From the NCBI RefSeq assembly GCF_015710575.1, contig NZ_CP065373.1, positions 3,782,001-3,846,000 of the forward strand: a stretch of DNA of 64,000 bases, in the 5' to 3' direction. Source of the stretch: Mycolicibacterium mengxianglii. GTDB lineage: Bacteria > Actinomycetota > Actinomycetes > Mycobacteriales > Mycobacteriaceae. The translations under genes and the position numbers were made by a program. A model generated the notes under the pieces. The model did no database searches. It was not told where the DNA came from and saw only the letters and a list, made by a program, of their open reading frames with translations. Of the stretch, positions 15,865 to 24,311 are shown piece after piece; position 1 is the stretch's first letter; each line of letters begins with the position of its first letter.

Positions 15865-16946
15865 ATCATCAATTGCCGCAACAGACCCAGACGCTCGCGG
15901 CCGTGTGGCGCGGTGGTCGTGAGGTATCACTCGAATCGGTGCCGGTACCTGCGCTGCAGGCCGGCGAGGCACTGGTGCGGGTACGCCTGTCCACGGTGTG
16001 CGGTAGCGACCGGCACACCGTGAGCGGACGACGCACGCAGCCCTGCCCGTCGATCCTCGGCCACGAGACCGTCGGGGAGATCGTGGAACTCGGTGGCGAC
16101 CAGCAGATGTATGCCGTGGACGGACAGCGGTTACAGCTCGGCCAGCGGGTCATCTGGTCGGTGACACTGCCCTGCGGCAGCTGCGACCGGTGCCTCGCCG
16201 GCATCACCGCCAAGTGCCGCACCCTACGCAAGGCCGGTCACGAGGCCTTGGACTCCGGCTGGGGGCTCTCCGGTGGGTACGCCCAGCATGTACTGCTGCC
16301 CCGCGGAATGCCGATCGCTGTGGTCGACGACGAGGTGGCCGACGCGCTGGCCGCACCCGCTGCCTGCGCCACCGCGACGGTCATGGCGGTGATCGAACGC
16401 GCAGCCCAAATTGCAGGCAGGCGGGTCGTGGTCGTCGGCGCGGGCATGCTTGGCATCACCGCGGTGGCGGCCGCCGCGGCCGCCGGGGCATCGTCGGTGA
16501 TCGCGGTCGACCCCGCTGCCGAGCGGCGGCAACTGGCAACACAATTCGGCGCGACTGCAGCGCTGTCGGCAGTGGCCGACGTGGACACCTGCGATGTGCT
16601 GCTCGAGTTCTCCGGCTCGTCGGCGGCGCTGCAGGAAGGATTGCGCAAGCTCGACATTCAGGGTGTGGCCGTGTTCGCCGGTTCCGTCGCACCCGATGGC
16701 GATGTCGCGTTGGACCCGGAATCGGTTGTGCGACGGTACCTGTCCATCTTCGGAGTGCACAACTACGAGCCACGGCATCTGCAGCACGCGCTGAGTTTCC
16801 TGCAACGAACACGGGATGAATTCCCGTGGGCCGATCTGGTGGCCCCGCCGGTTCCGCTGGAACAAGTCGGCAGTCTGCTGACTGACCCGCCGGGGACCAC
16901 GCCACGGTATTCGATCGATCCTGCTGCACCTACCGCCGGGGGCTGA
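15861..16946 (+). CDS. Zinc alcohol dehydrogenase of the phosphonate-associated type
   Basis: Medium-chain zinc dehydrogenase of 361 residues. Catalytic zinc ligands are in STVCGSDRH and GHETVGEI. The structural zinc loop is CGSCDRCLAGITAKC. The NAD(P) fold has VVVVGAGMLGITAVAAA. It matches the subgroup named for its link to phosphonate catabolism loci. The GTG start overlaps the hydrolase stop as GTGA, so the two are translationally coupled, and a shared pathway in which one makes or removes an aldehyde such as phosphonoacetaldehyde is reasonable. Convergent with the PdxI-like gene 12 bases downstream. Confidence 0.88.
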   Translation: MNHQLPQQTQTLAAVWRGGREVSLESVPVPALQAGEALVRVRLSTVCGSDRHTVSGRRTQPCPSILGHETVGEIVELGGDQQMYAVDGQRLQLGQRVIWSVTLPCGSCDRCLAGITAKCRTLRKAGHEALDSGWGLSGGYAQHVLLPRGMPIAVVDDEVADALAAPAACATATVMAVIERAAQIAGRRVVVVGAGMLGITAVAAAAAAGASSVIAVDPAAERRQLATQFGATAALSAVADVDTCDVLLEFSGSSAALQEGLRKLDIQGVAVFAGSVAPDGDVALDPESVVRRYLSIFGVHNYEPRHLQHALSFLQRTRDEFPWADLVAPPVPLEQVGSLLTDPPGTTPRYSIDPAAPTAGG

Positions 16947-16958
16947 TCGGGTTCGGCG

Positions 16959-17834
16959 TCATGCCAGCTGGTTTGACCCAACAGCGTCCAGCTGCGCCCG
17001 TGTGTCGTCACTCAATTCGACATCGGCCACCGCGAGGTTCTCCTCCAGATGCGCCACCGACGAGGTGCCCGGTATCAGAAGCACGTTCGGTGCCACACCC
17101 AATGTCCACGCGAGCGCAACCTGCGCCGGAGTGCGATCAAGCTCGCCGGCAGCCTGTCGCACCACGGGATTGCCGAGCACCGGATTGTCCGGTGTGAATG
17201 CCGATCCCAGCGGGAAGAACGGCACGAAACCGATACCGCGGGCCACGCACTCGTCCAGAAGGTCCTGCGCGCTGCGGTCGACGAGGTTGTACGGGTTCTG
17301 CACGCACACGATGTCGGTCTGGGCCGCTGCGCGTTCGAGGTGCCGCAGATCGACATTCGACAAACCGATCCCGCCGATGAGCCCGGCGTCGCGCGCGGCG
17401 ACCATCACGGCAAGCTGATCGTCGAAGAACGAATCAGAGGCGGTCCTGTCCATCACCCGCAGGTTGACCGCCGCCAACTGGTCGATACCGAGGGTGCGCA
17501 GATTGTTCTCGATGTCGGTGCGCAGGTCGGCCGGATCCTCCAGCGGCACCCACCCCCCGGCCTCATCCCGGCGTGCACCCACCTTGCTGACGATGGCCAG
17601 GTTCTCCGGATAGGGATGCAGCGCCTCACGGATCAGTTCGTTGGCCACGTCGGGGCCGTATATCTGGGCGGTGTCGATGTGGTCCACGCCGGCCTCGACG
17701 GCGCGCCGGAGGACGGCGATCGCCTCATCGTGGTCACGCGGTGGCCCCATGACACCCGGTCCGGGCAGTTGCATGGCCCCGAAGCCGACACGATGGACGT
17801 CGAACCCGGCAAGCGGATAGCGGTCGTTGGTCAT
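16959..17834 (-). CDS. Aldo/keto reductase, PdxI (YdbC)-like
   Basis: NADPH-dependent aldo/keto reductase of 291 residues. It is strikingly like E. coli PdxI (YdbC), the pyridoxal reductase: GFGAMQLPGPGVMGPPRD, NLRVMD, VCVQNPYN, VPFFPLG and LLIPGTSSVAHLEENLA all recur. The usual catalytic histidine is Asn in this family (AAVNLRVM); the Asp, Tyr (DTAQIYG) and Lys (VSKVGA) are present. I placed the start at the ATG at 17832-17834, which leaves 22 bases after the upstream gene; an ATG at 17867 would overlap it. Vitamin B6 salvage is the likely role by family. Confidence 0.85.
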   Translation of the reverse strand: MTNDRYPLAGFDVHRVGFGAMQLPGPGVMGPPRDHDEAIAVLRRAVEAGVDHIDTAQIYGPDVANELIREALHPYPENLAIVSKVGARRDEAGGWVPLEDPADLRTDIENNLRTLGIDQLAAVNLRVMDRTASDSFFDDQLAVMVAARDAGLIGGIGLSNVDLRHLERAAAQTDIVCVQNPYNLVDRSAQDLLDECVARGIGFVPFFPLGSAFTPDNPVLGNPVVRQAAGELDRTPAQVALAWTLGVAPNVLLIPGTSSVAHLEENLAVADVELSDDTRAQLDAVGSNQLA

Positions 17835-17856
17835 GCGAAGTGGCAACCGTGTGACA

Positions 17857-18864
17857 TCAGAATCCATTCCGGACGACGACACGGGTGCGTCCGGTGACCC
17901 CGCCGCCGATGATCGTCTTCAACACGTCGGGCACGTCCAGCACCGAGACGTCACGGGTGACCCGATCCAGGTGCAGCGGCAACAACTGACCTTCGATCTG
18001 CTGCCAGATCATCCGCCGCGCGTCGATGGGCAGTTGCACCGAGTCGATGCCCGCCAGCGTCACCCCGCGCAGGATGAACGGGTGCACGGTCGCCGGCAGG
18101 TCAGCAGAACCGGCGAGGCCCGAAATCGCCGCGATTCCACCGTATTTCAGGGTGCTCAGCGCATAGGCCAGCGTCTTGCCTCCCACACAGTCGATCACAG
18201 CCGCCCAATGGGTTTTGCCGAGCGGACGCACCACCTCGTCAGGTCCGGGCACCCGGTCGATGACCTCGGCGGCACCCAGGTCACGGAGCAGATCGTGCGC
18301 TTCGGACTTGCCGGTGGAGGCCACCACCTCGTAACCCAGGCCGGCCAGGAGGTCCACGCTGAGGCTGCCCACTCCCCCGGTCGCCCCCGTCACCAGCACC
18401 GGGCCGTCACCGGGAGCAACCCCGTAACTCATGAGGGCGCTCACGCTCATGGCGGCGGTGAACCCCGCCGTGCCGATCGCCGCGGCCTGCGCCGTGGACA
18501 GGCTCCCGAGCTTCACCAGGTATTCGGCCGGATAGCGGGCCAGCGCCGCATAACCGCCGTGCCTGCCGGTGCCGATGTCGTAGCCGTGCGCCACCACCTT
18601 GTCGCCGACGGCGAACTGGGACGACGAGCTCGCGGCGACCGTGCCTGCGACGTCGATGCCGGGGATCAGGGGATAAGACCGGGCGACTCCGGCCTTGGGA
18701 GTGACAGCCAACGCGTCCTTGTAGTTGACACCGGAGTACTCGACGGAGATCAGCACCTCACCGTCGGGCAGCTCCGCGGTATCGAGCACCTCGTGCCGCA
18801 GCACGATGCCGCCCTCAGCGTCCTCGTGCGCCACCAGGGCATCGAACTGGTCGACCAGGGTCAT
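17857..18864 (-). CDS. AcuI/YhdH-type zinc-free NADPH reductase
   Basis: Quinone-oxidoreductase-family enzyme of 335 residues, close to E. coli YhdH and AcuI, which reduce acrylyl-CoA with NADPH. Shared features are SGVNYKDALAVTPK, YPLIPGIDVAGTV, IGTAGFTAAMSV, VTGATGGVGSLSVDLLAGLGY and ATVHPFILRGVTLAGIDSV. The zinc-ligand residues of alcohol dehydrogenases are missing. AGAGGAA lies upstream of the ATG. It probably forms an operon with the PdxI-like gene and is divergent from the monooxygenase. Detoxification of a reactive enoyl-CoA is a plausible role. Confidence 0.88.
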   Translation of the reverse strand: MTLVDQFDALVAHEDAEGGIVLRHEVLDTAELPDGEVLISVEYSGVNYKDALAVTPKAGVARSYPLIPGIDVAGTVAASSSSQFAVGDKVVAHGYDIGTGRHGGYAALARYPAEYLVKLGSLSTAQAAAIGTAGFTAAMSVSALMSYGVAPGDGPVLVTGATGGVGSLSVDLLAGLGYEVVASTGKSEAHDLLRDLGAAEVIDRVPGPDEVVRPLGKTHWAAVIDCVGGKTLAYALSTLKYGGIAAISGLAGSADLPATVHPFILRGVTLAGIDSVQLPIDARRMIWQQIEGQLLPLHLDRVTRDVSVLDVPDVLKTIIGGGVTGRTRVVVRNGF

Positions 18865-18955
18865 CGGGACGTTCCTCTCACAGTGTCAGGCAATCGGGAA
18901 AAGATCACCACCGTCGATCATGCCGCCCACGGGCCGTATCGGAAAGGCGCAGTTT

Positions 18956-18973
18956 CCATACCAAACAGTATGG
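18956..18973. promoter_or_regulatory. Operator-like inverted repeat in a divergent promoter
   Basis: CCATAC and GTATGG are perfect inverted arms with a 6-base spacer. The site ends 12 bases before the monooxygenase start and lies about 90 bases upstream of the AcuI-like gene. It overlaps a possible -10 (TATGGT, 18969-18974). It resembles TetR operators; the TetR gene just downstream of the monooxygenase is the closest candidate. Confidence 0.6.
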
Positions 18974-18985
18974 TACGGTCCGGCG

Positions 18986-20152
18986 ATGGCCACAGCCGTC
19001 GATGCCACGCCCGCCATCGGGCCGGAATTCGTCGGCCGGCTGGCCGAACGTGCGCAGGAGGCCGAGGCCTTACGCCGGCTGCCGGCCGCGACAGTGGCCG
19101 ATCTGCTCGAAACTCGGTTCACCGACCTCCTGGTACCGGCCCGCTACGGCGGTGCGCAGGCCTGCTTCCCGGAGATCCTGGATCCCATCCGGCGGATGGC
19201 GCACGGCTGTGCGTCGAGCGCGTGGACCATCGGCTTCTACACGCTGCACAACTGGATGCTCGCCCTGTTCGACGAGCAGGCGCAGGCCGAGGCGTTCGCC
19301 ACCCGCCCGTTTCTGGCCCCGGCCCCGTTGGCCCCTACCGGGCGCGGCGTGCCCGCCGACGGCGGCATCCGGCTGAGCGGACGCTGGTCCTGGGCCACGG
19401 GTGTGATGGACGCGAATTGGATCATGGTCGGTGCACTGTGCGGGTCGGACCACGAGATCTACCCGGCGCTGGTCCTGCTACCGGCGACGGAGATCACCGT
19501 CGACGACGTCTGGCACACCGACGGCATGTGCGCCACCGGGTCCAATGACGTGGTGATTTCGGACGTCTTCGTTCCCAGCCACCGGCTGGTGCGGGTGGCC
19601 GACATCTACGCAGGCACCGCGCCCGGGGCGGCTCTGCACGACCACCCGACCTACCGCTGGCCGATGGTGCCCGCCCTGTCCCTGTTGGCTGCCATGCCCG
19701 CCCTGGGCAGTGCCGAACGTGTCGCACAGGTGTATGCCGAGCGCCTGTCGGAACGGGTGCTCGCCTACGAAGGCGTCATCCAGAAGGACAAACCGATCGC
19801 CTTGGCCCACCTCGGCGAAGCGCAGGTGCGGCTGCGTGCGCTGTCAGCGCTGCTGGCCGACACCGTGAGCACCATCGAGTCGGCTGTGGTTGCCGGCGAA
19901 CGCATTCCGCGTGTGAGGCGGGCCGAGGCCAGAATGGCCGCGGCGCACATCGTGCACGAATCGCGAGCGGTCATCGGCCTGTTGTTGGGCGCTTCCGGCG
20001 CCGGCGCCCACTTCCAGCACAATCCGCTGCAACGGGCCAAACGCGATGTCGACGTGCTGGCCGGTCACGTCATCTTCGATTACGACACCAGCCGCGAACT
20101 GGCCGGGGCCCTGTCGCTCGGCGCCAGGATCTCACCGACCGCGATGGTCTGA
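18986..20152 (+). CDS. Flavin-dependent monooxygenase, HsaA/HpaB-like (acyl-CoA dehydrogenase fold)
   Basis: Group D flavin monooxygenase of 388 residues, which uses reduced flavin supplied by a separate reductase to hydroxylate phenols and similar compounds. Landmarks shared with HsaA are SSAWTIGFYTLHNWMLALF, LSGRWSWATGVMDANWIM and VWHTDGMCATGSNDVVISDVF. The C-terminal four-helix part ends RELAGALSLGARI. No reductase (HsaB type) is adjacent. The start is the ATG at 18986, just after the promoter palindrome; upstream ATGs in the same frame lie inside the divergent gene. A TetR gene follows 16 bases later, then a ring-cleavage-type dioxygenase, so aromatic degradation is the likely setting. 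Confidence 0.85.
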   Translation: MATAVDATPAIGPEFVGRLAERAQEAEALRRLPAATVADLLETRFTDLLVPARYGGAQACFPEILDPIRRMAHGCASSAWTIGFYTLHNWMLALFDEQAQAEAFATRPFLAPAPLAPTGRGVPADGGIRLSGRWSWATGVMDANWIMVGALCGSDHEIYPALVLLPATEITVDDVWHTDGMCATGSNDVVISDVFVPSHRLVRVADIYAGTAPGAALHDHPTYRWPMVPALSLLAAMPALGSAERVAQVYAERLSERVLAYEGVIQKDKPIALAHLGEAQVRLRALSALLADTVSTIESAVVAGERIPRVRRAEARMAAAHIVHESRAVIGLLLGASGAGAHFQHNPLQRAKRDVDVLAGHVIFDYDTSRELAGALSLGARISPTAMV

Positions 20153-20168
20153 CGGCGATCCTCTGATC

Positions 20169-20732
20169 ATGGCCTCACACACCCCCGGCACCACCCGCCT
20201 GTCGGTGGCGGACTGGATCCAGGCCGGCTATTCCCTCCTGTCCGAGGACGGGCTCCAGGCCCTGAAGATCGACCGCCTCTGCGGCCGTCTCGGCGTCACC
20301 AAGGGCAGCTTCTATTGGCATTTCAGCGATATGGCCGGCTACCGCGCTGCGCTCATCGAATCCTGGGCAGAACAGCGGGGTGAGGAGCACCAGACTCAGA
20401 GGCACAACTCCGACTTACCACCACGCGAGCGGCTCTCGATGATGATCGCCGGGCTGGTATCCCCCCAGCACTGGAAGCTCGAGCGGACGATGCGGGAGTG
20501 GGCGCGTTCGGACAACGCCGCGGCAGCGGGCGTGGATGCCGCCGACCGCCGCGTGCAGGCGGCGGTCCGGCAGGCGTTCCGGGACCTCGGTTTCGACCCC
20601 CAGGATGCGGAACTCCGTGCGGCGACGACGTTCGCCGCCGGTATCGGTTTTCTGCACCTGGCCGGCGCCAAACCCCGGCCGCTCACCACCGTGCAGCGCG
20701 AACGCTTCCTGGACCTGATGACCCGGCCCTGA
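20169..20732 (+). CDS. TetR-family regulator
   Basis: Regulator of 187 residues with an N-terminal helix-turn-helix (ALKIDRLCGRLGVTKGSFYW) and a helical ligand domain. It starts 16 bases after the monooxygenase and is probably cotranscribed with it. Palindromes lie both in front of the monooxygenase (18956-18973) and in front of the next operon (20747-20789); it could act at either. Confidence 0.9.
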   Translation: MASHTPGTTRLSVADWIQAGYSLLSEDGLQALKIDRLCGRLGVTKGSFYWHFSDMAGYRAALIESWAEQRGEEHQTQRHNSDLPPRERLSMMIAGLVSPQHWKLERTMREWARSDNAAAAGVDAADRRVQAAVRQAFRDLGFDPQDAELRAATTFAAGIGFLHLAGAKPRPLTTVQRERFLDLMTRP

Positions 20733-20745
20733 CGCGCCCACACCG

Positions 20746-20789
20746 TTGACGTACGTCACAAAGTGAAGCTAACGTCACTTTCAGTTAGC
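20746..20789. promoter_or_regulatory. Nested palindromes over the promoter of the dioxygenase operon
   Basis: Three perfect inverted repeats overlap here. TGACGTACGTCA (20747-20758) is a 12-base palindrome. AAAGTGA (20760-20766) pairs with TCACTTT (20775-20781). GCTAAC (20768-20773) pairs with GTTAGC (20784-20789). A possible promoter, TTGACG (20746-20751), 18 bases, TAACGT (20770-20775), lies within them. The arrangement suggests strong repression of the operon starting at 20816. Confidence 0.6.
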
Positions 20790-20815
20790 GGTCAGTCAAA
20801 CGAGGGGGCCAACCC

Positions 20816-21913
20816 ATGGAGTCGTTCACCCATCTGCGCAAGGGCGTCACACCTCGGCGGATGCACGCCGATCTCAACGGCCTCAAGGACGACGAACTGG
20901 GCCGCGGCGGCTTCACCGGACGTACCGCCAGCCTGTACCGCCGTCACGACCCGACCGCATTCCGAGCCGTCGGCCCACTGCGACCGCTCGACGTCCTGGC
21001 CGGCGAGCTCAAACCCAGTGATGCCACCGACCCGCACGGTGGCCCGATGTTGTTGTTCTCCAACGACGATTGCCGCATCTACCTGTCGCAGCGCAGCCAC
21101 GAGATGCCGTACTTCGCCCGCCACGTCGACGGCGACCTGCTGTGTTTCGTGCATCAGGGCTCGGGCCTGCTGGAGACCGAGTTCGGGCCCCTGCCCTACC
21201 GCGAAGGCGACTGGGTGTACATCCCCAAAGGGTGTACGTGGCGGCAGATCCCCGGCCCCGGAGACCAGACGACGCTGCTGATGATCGAGGCCACCGACGA
21301 GTTCCGAGTGCCGCCTCCCGGGCAGCTGGGACGGCATTTTCCGTTCGATCCCTCCCTGGCCGTCATTCCCGAGCCACAGCCCGTCGACGATGACGACCGA
21401 GCCGAATACGACGTGCGGCTCATCCACGACGGCGGACCGACGACGCTGTATTACCAACACAATCCGCTTGACGTCGAGGGCTGGCAGGGCGACAACTTCG
21501 CATTCACCTTCAACATCGCCGACTACAACGTCATCATGTCCGACAGTGTGCATCTGCCGGCGACGGTCCACCTGTTCATGCAAGCCACCGGCGTCTACGT
21601 GATGAACTTCCTGCCCAGGCCCGCCGAAGGAGTGCCGGGCACCGAGCGCACGCCGTGGTATCACCGCAATGTCGACTTCGACGAGATCGCCTTCTTCCAC
21701 GGCGGCTCGCTGTACGGGATCCCGATGCCGCCGGGCCTGATCAGCCACGCACCGCAGGGAGTTCACCACGGCGCGCCGGAGAAGGCCCGGGAGCGGGCGC
21801 GCCGCAAGTTCGACGAGTTCACCAACGTCGACTGGAAGGTGATCGCAATCGATACCCGCAAGCGGCTCGTCCCCTCGGCCGAGGTAGTGGCCAACGATCT
21901 GGGGCAGCACTGA
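20816..21913 (+). CDS. Homogentisate 1,2-dioxygenase-like cupin
   Basis: Non-heme iron ring-cleaving dioxygenase of the homogentisate dioxygenase family, 365 residues, shorter than the roughly 430 of classical enzymes. The first cupin half reads SQRSHEMPYFARHVDGDLL, GSGLLETEFGPL and REGDWVYIPKGCTWR, as in that family. The C-terminal half has YHRNVDFDE (His283, Glu290) and SHAPQGVHHG (His311, His317, His318), which can supply the His-Glu-His iron site. Its neighbours are not the usual fumarylacetoacetase and isomerase of tyrosine breakdown, so the substrate may be another gentisate- or hydroquinone-like compound. The stop overlaps the next start (TGATG). Confidence 0.85.
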   Translation: MESFTHLRKGVTPRRMHADLNGLKDDELGRGGFTGRTASLYRRHDPTAFRAVGPLRPLDVLAGELKPSDATDPHGGPMLLFSNDDCRIYLSQRSHEMPYFARHVDGDLLCFVHQGSGLLETEFGPLPYREGDWVYIPKGCTWRQIPGPGDQTTLLMIEATDEFRVPPPGQLGRHFPFDPSLAVIPEPQPVDDDDRAEYDVRLIHDGGPTTLYYQHNPLDVEGWQGDNFAFTFNIADYNVIMSDSVHLPATVHLFMQATGVYVMNFLPRPAEGVPGTERTPWYHRNVDFDEIAFFHGGSLYGIPMPPGLISHAPQGVHHGAPEKARERARRKFDEFTNVDWKVIAIDTRKRLVPSAEVVANDLGQH

Positions 21914-23112
21914 TGACCACGGTGAAACCACCGGTGCGGCACGAGTACGACCGGGTTCCGTATCTTGTTGCCTACCAGAATAATTCAGCAGTACGCGACG
22001 TGTACGGCGGCGTCGCCGAACTCGTCGTGCTGGAAAGCTACCTGTTGCGGCCGAAGGCGAGACCCTCCGATACCGTGCTGGTGTTCATGCACCCGATCGG
22101 TGGCGGCGCGTACCTGCCGATGATCAATGCCCTGGCCCGGGCCGGCCACCACGTCATCTACTGCAACAGCCGATTCCGCGGCACCGACTCGGCGCTGCTG
22201 ATGGAGAAGGTGGTCGAAGACCTCGGCGAGTGCATCAAGGATGCCAAGAACCGGCTGGGCTATTCGAAGGTGGTGCTGGCCGGGTGGAGCGGCGGGGGTT
22301 CGCTGTCGGTGTTCTACCAGCAACAGGCGCAGCGGCCGACGGTCACGGCCAGCCCGTCCGGCGACGGACCCGACCTGACGAAGCTGGGCCTGATACCGGC
22401 TGACGCCATCATGCTGCTGGCCGCGCACATCAGCCGCCACGGCACCCTCACCGAGTGGCTCGACGCCTCGATTCTCGACGAGTTCGACCCGACCGAACGT
22501 GACCCGGAGCTCGACCTCTACAACCCGGACAATCCGAACCAGCCGCCCTACACCAGCGAGTTCCTGGCGCGCTACCGCGACGCCCAGATCGCCCGCAACC
22601 GGCGGATCACCGCATGGGTGAAGGACAAGCTGGCCGAGCTCAGGAGCGCCGGGCGGCCCGACGAGGAGTTCGCCTTCGTCGTCCACGGCACCATGGCCGA
22701 CCCGCGCTGGCTGGACCCGACCGTCGACCCCAATGACCGCGAACCGGGCACCTGCTATCTGGGTGACCCCCGGGTGGTCAACATGAGCCCGGTGGGTCTG
22801 GCCAGATTCTGCACGCTGCGCAGTTGGCTGTCGCAGTGGAGCTACGACGATGCCAACGGAGACGCGGTCAAGGCGGGTCCGGACGTCGCGGTGCCGGCAC
22901 TGGTGATCGGCAACCTCGCCGACGACGCCTGCACGCCGAGCCACACCCGCCGGCTGTTCGAGGCGATCGGGCACCCGGACAAAGAGATGCACGAAATCGC
23001 CGGTGCCAACCACTACTACGCGGGGCCGACGCAGCGTGAGACGCTACTGGAGGCCGTCGGCCTCTGCACCGACTGGTTGGACCGACACGGCTTCTCTCCG
23101 GAGGTGACATGA
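21913..23112 (+). CDS. Alpha/beta hydrolase in the ring-cleavage operon
   Basis: Serine hydrolase of 399 residues. The nucleophile elbow is GWSGGGS (Ser126), the oxyanion region is FMHPIGGG, and the acid and histidine are probably in NLADDACTP and AGANHYY near the C-terminus. A long insertion (about residues 135-310) separates the nucleophile from the acid. The ATG overlaps the dioxygenase stop by one base, and the stop overlaps the next start by 4. Hydrolysis of the ring-cleavage product, or of an ester substrate entering the pathway, fits the context. Confidence 0.83.
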   Translation: MTTVKPPVRHEYDRVPYLVAYQNNSAVRDVYGGVAELVVLESYLLRPKARPSDTVLVFMHPIGGGAYLPMINALARAGHHVIYCNSRFRGTDSALLMEKVVEDLGECIKDAKNRLGYSKVVLAGWSGGGSLSVFYQQQAQRPTVTASPSGDGPDLTKLGLIPADAIMLLAAHISRHGTLTEWLDASILDEFDPTERDPELDLYNPDNPNQPPYTSEFLARYRDAQIARNRRITAWVKDKLAELRSAGRPDEEFAFVVHGTMADPRWLDPTVDPNDREPGTCYLGDPRVVNMSPVGLARFCTLRSWLSQWSYDDANGDAVKAGPDVAVPALVIGNLADDACTPSHTRRLFEAIGHPDKEMHEIAGANHYYAGPTQRETLLEAVGLCTDWLDRHGFSPEVT

Positions 23113-24311
23113 CGACAGGCGCGCTGGACGGCATCCGGGTACTGGAGATCGGCACGCTGATCTCGGGGCCGTTCGCCGGGCGGCTGCTCGGCGACATGGG
23201 TGCCGAGGTCATCAAGATCGAGCCGCCGGGCATGCCTGATCCGTTACGCACCTGGGGGCAGGCCGAACTCGAGGGGCACCGGTTCTTCTGGACTGTGCAC
23301 GCCCGCAACAAGAAAGCCGTCACCCTCGACCTGCGGACGGAGGCCGGGCGCGAGCTGTTCCTGGAACTCGTCGACTGCAGTGACATCATCGTCGAGAACT
23401 TCCGCCCCGGCACGCTGGAGCGCTGGAACCTCGGTTATGACGTACTGCACGCACGCAATCGCGGCATCATCCTGGTGCGCGTCTCGGGCTACGGCCAGAC
23501 CGGTCCCGATGCCCACCGTGCCGGCTACGCCTCGGTCGCCGAAGCGGCCAGCGGACTGCGCCATCTCAACGGCTTCCCGGACGGGCCGCCGCCCCGGCTG
23601 GCATTGTCGTTGGGTGACAGCCTGGCCGGGATGTTCGCCGCGCAGGGCGCCCTGGCTGCGCTGTACCGACGCACCGTCACCGGCGAGGGCCAGGTCGTCG
23701 ATGCGGCGCTCACCGAATCCTGTTTGGCGATACAGGAATCCACCATTCCCGACTACGACGTCGGCGGGGTGGTGCGCGGACCGTCCGGCACCCGGCTCGA
23801 AGGCATCGCACCGTCGAACATCTACCGCAGCGCCGACGGCAGCTGGGTGGTGATCGCCGCCAACCAGGACACGGTGTTCCGCCGGTTGTGCGCCGCGATG
23901 GGCCAGCCGGAACTGGCCGATGACGACAGGTTCGCCAACCATCGAGCCAGAGGCCGCAACCAGGACGAACTCGACAAGCTGATCGGCGATTGGGCTTCGC
24001 AGCGCCAACCGAACGACATCATCGAAACCCTGTCGGCCGCCGGCGTGATCGCCGGACCCATCAATACCGTGGCCGAGGTGGTCACCGATCCGCAGCTGCG
24101 CGCCCGCGGCATGCTGGTGGACCACTGGGATGACCGGGTGAACAGGTCCGTGCTGGGCCCCGGCGTCGTCCCGGTGCTCTCCGAATCACCTGGCACCGTC
24201 CGCAATTCAGGCCCTTCCCGCCCCGGCCTCGATAACGACGAGGTGTACCGGGACCTGCTCGGACACACCGACGAGGAGCTGGCTGCGCTGGCCGCGGAGG
24301 GGGTGTTGTGA
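23109..24311 (+). CDS. CoA-transferase family III (CaiB/BaiF type)
   Basis: CoA-transferase of 400 residues that moves CoA between carboxylic acids through an aspartyl intermediate. The N-terminal half has LDGIRVLEIGTLISGPFAGR and GAEVIKIEPP. The catalytic aspartate is Asp170 in SLGDSLAGMFA. ARNKKAVTLDLRTEAGRELF and GYGQTGPDAHRAGYASVAE are typical family segments. It is coupled through overlaps to the genes on both sides. It would activate an acid released by the preceding hydrolase as its CoA ester. Confidence 0.92.
   Translation: MTTGALDGIRVLEIGTLISGPFAGRLLGDMGAEVIKIEPPGMPDPLRTWGQAELEGHRFFWTVHARNKKAVTLDLRTEAGRELFLELVDCSDIIVENFRPGTLERWNLGYDVLHARNRGIILVRVSGYGQTGPDAHRAGYASVAEAASGLRHLNGFPDGPPPRLALSLGDSLAGMFAAQGALAALYRRTVTGEGQVVDAALTESCLAIQESTIPDYDVGGVVRGPSGTRLEGIAPSNIYRSADGSWVVIAANQDTVFRRLCAAMGQPELADDDRFANHRARGRNQDELDKLIGDWASQRQPNDIIETLSAAGVIAGPINTVAEVVTDPQLRARGMLVDHWDDRVNRSVLGPGVVPVLSESPGTVRNSGPSRPGLDNDEVYRDLLGHTDEELAALAAEGVL

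Noticed and set aside
17049..17897. 282-residue plus-strand frame
   Set aside because: Antisense shadow of the PdxI-like reductase, which has clear family motifs.
17827..19548. 573-residue plus-strand frame
   Set aside because: It runs antisense through the AcuI-like gene and out of frame through the monooxygenase, with Arg/Gly/His-rich noise composition.
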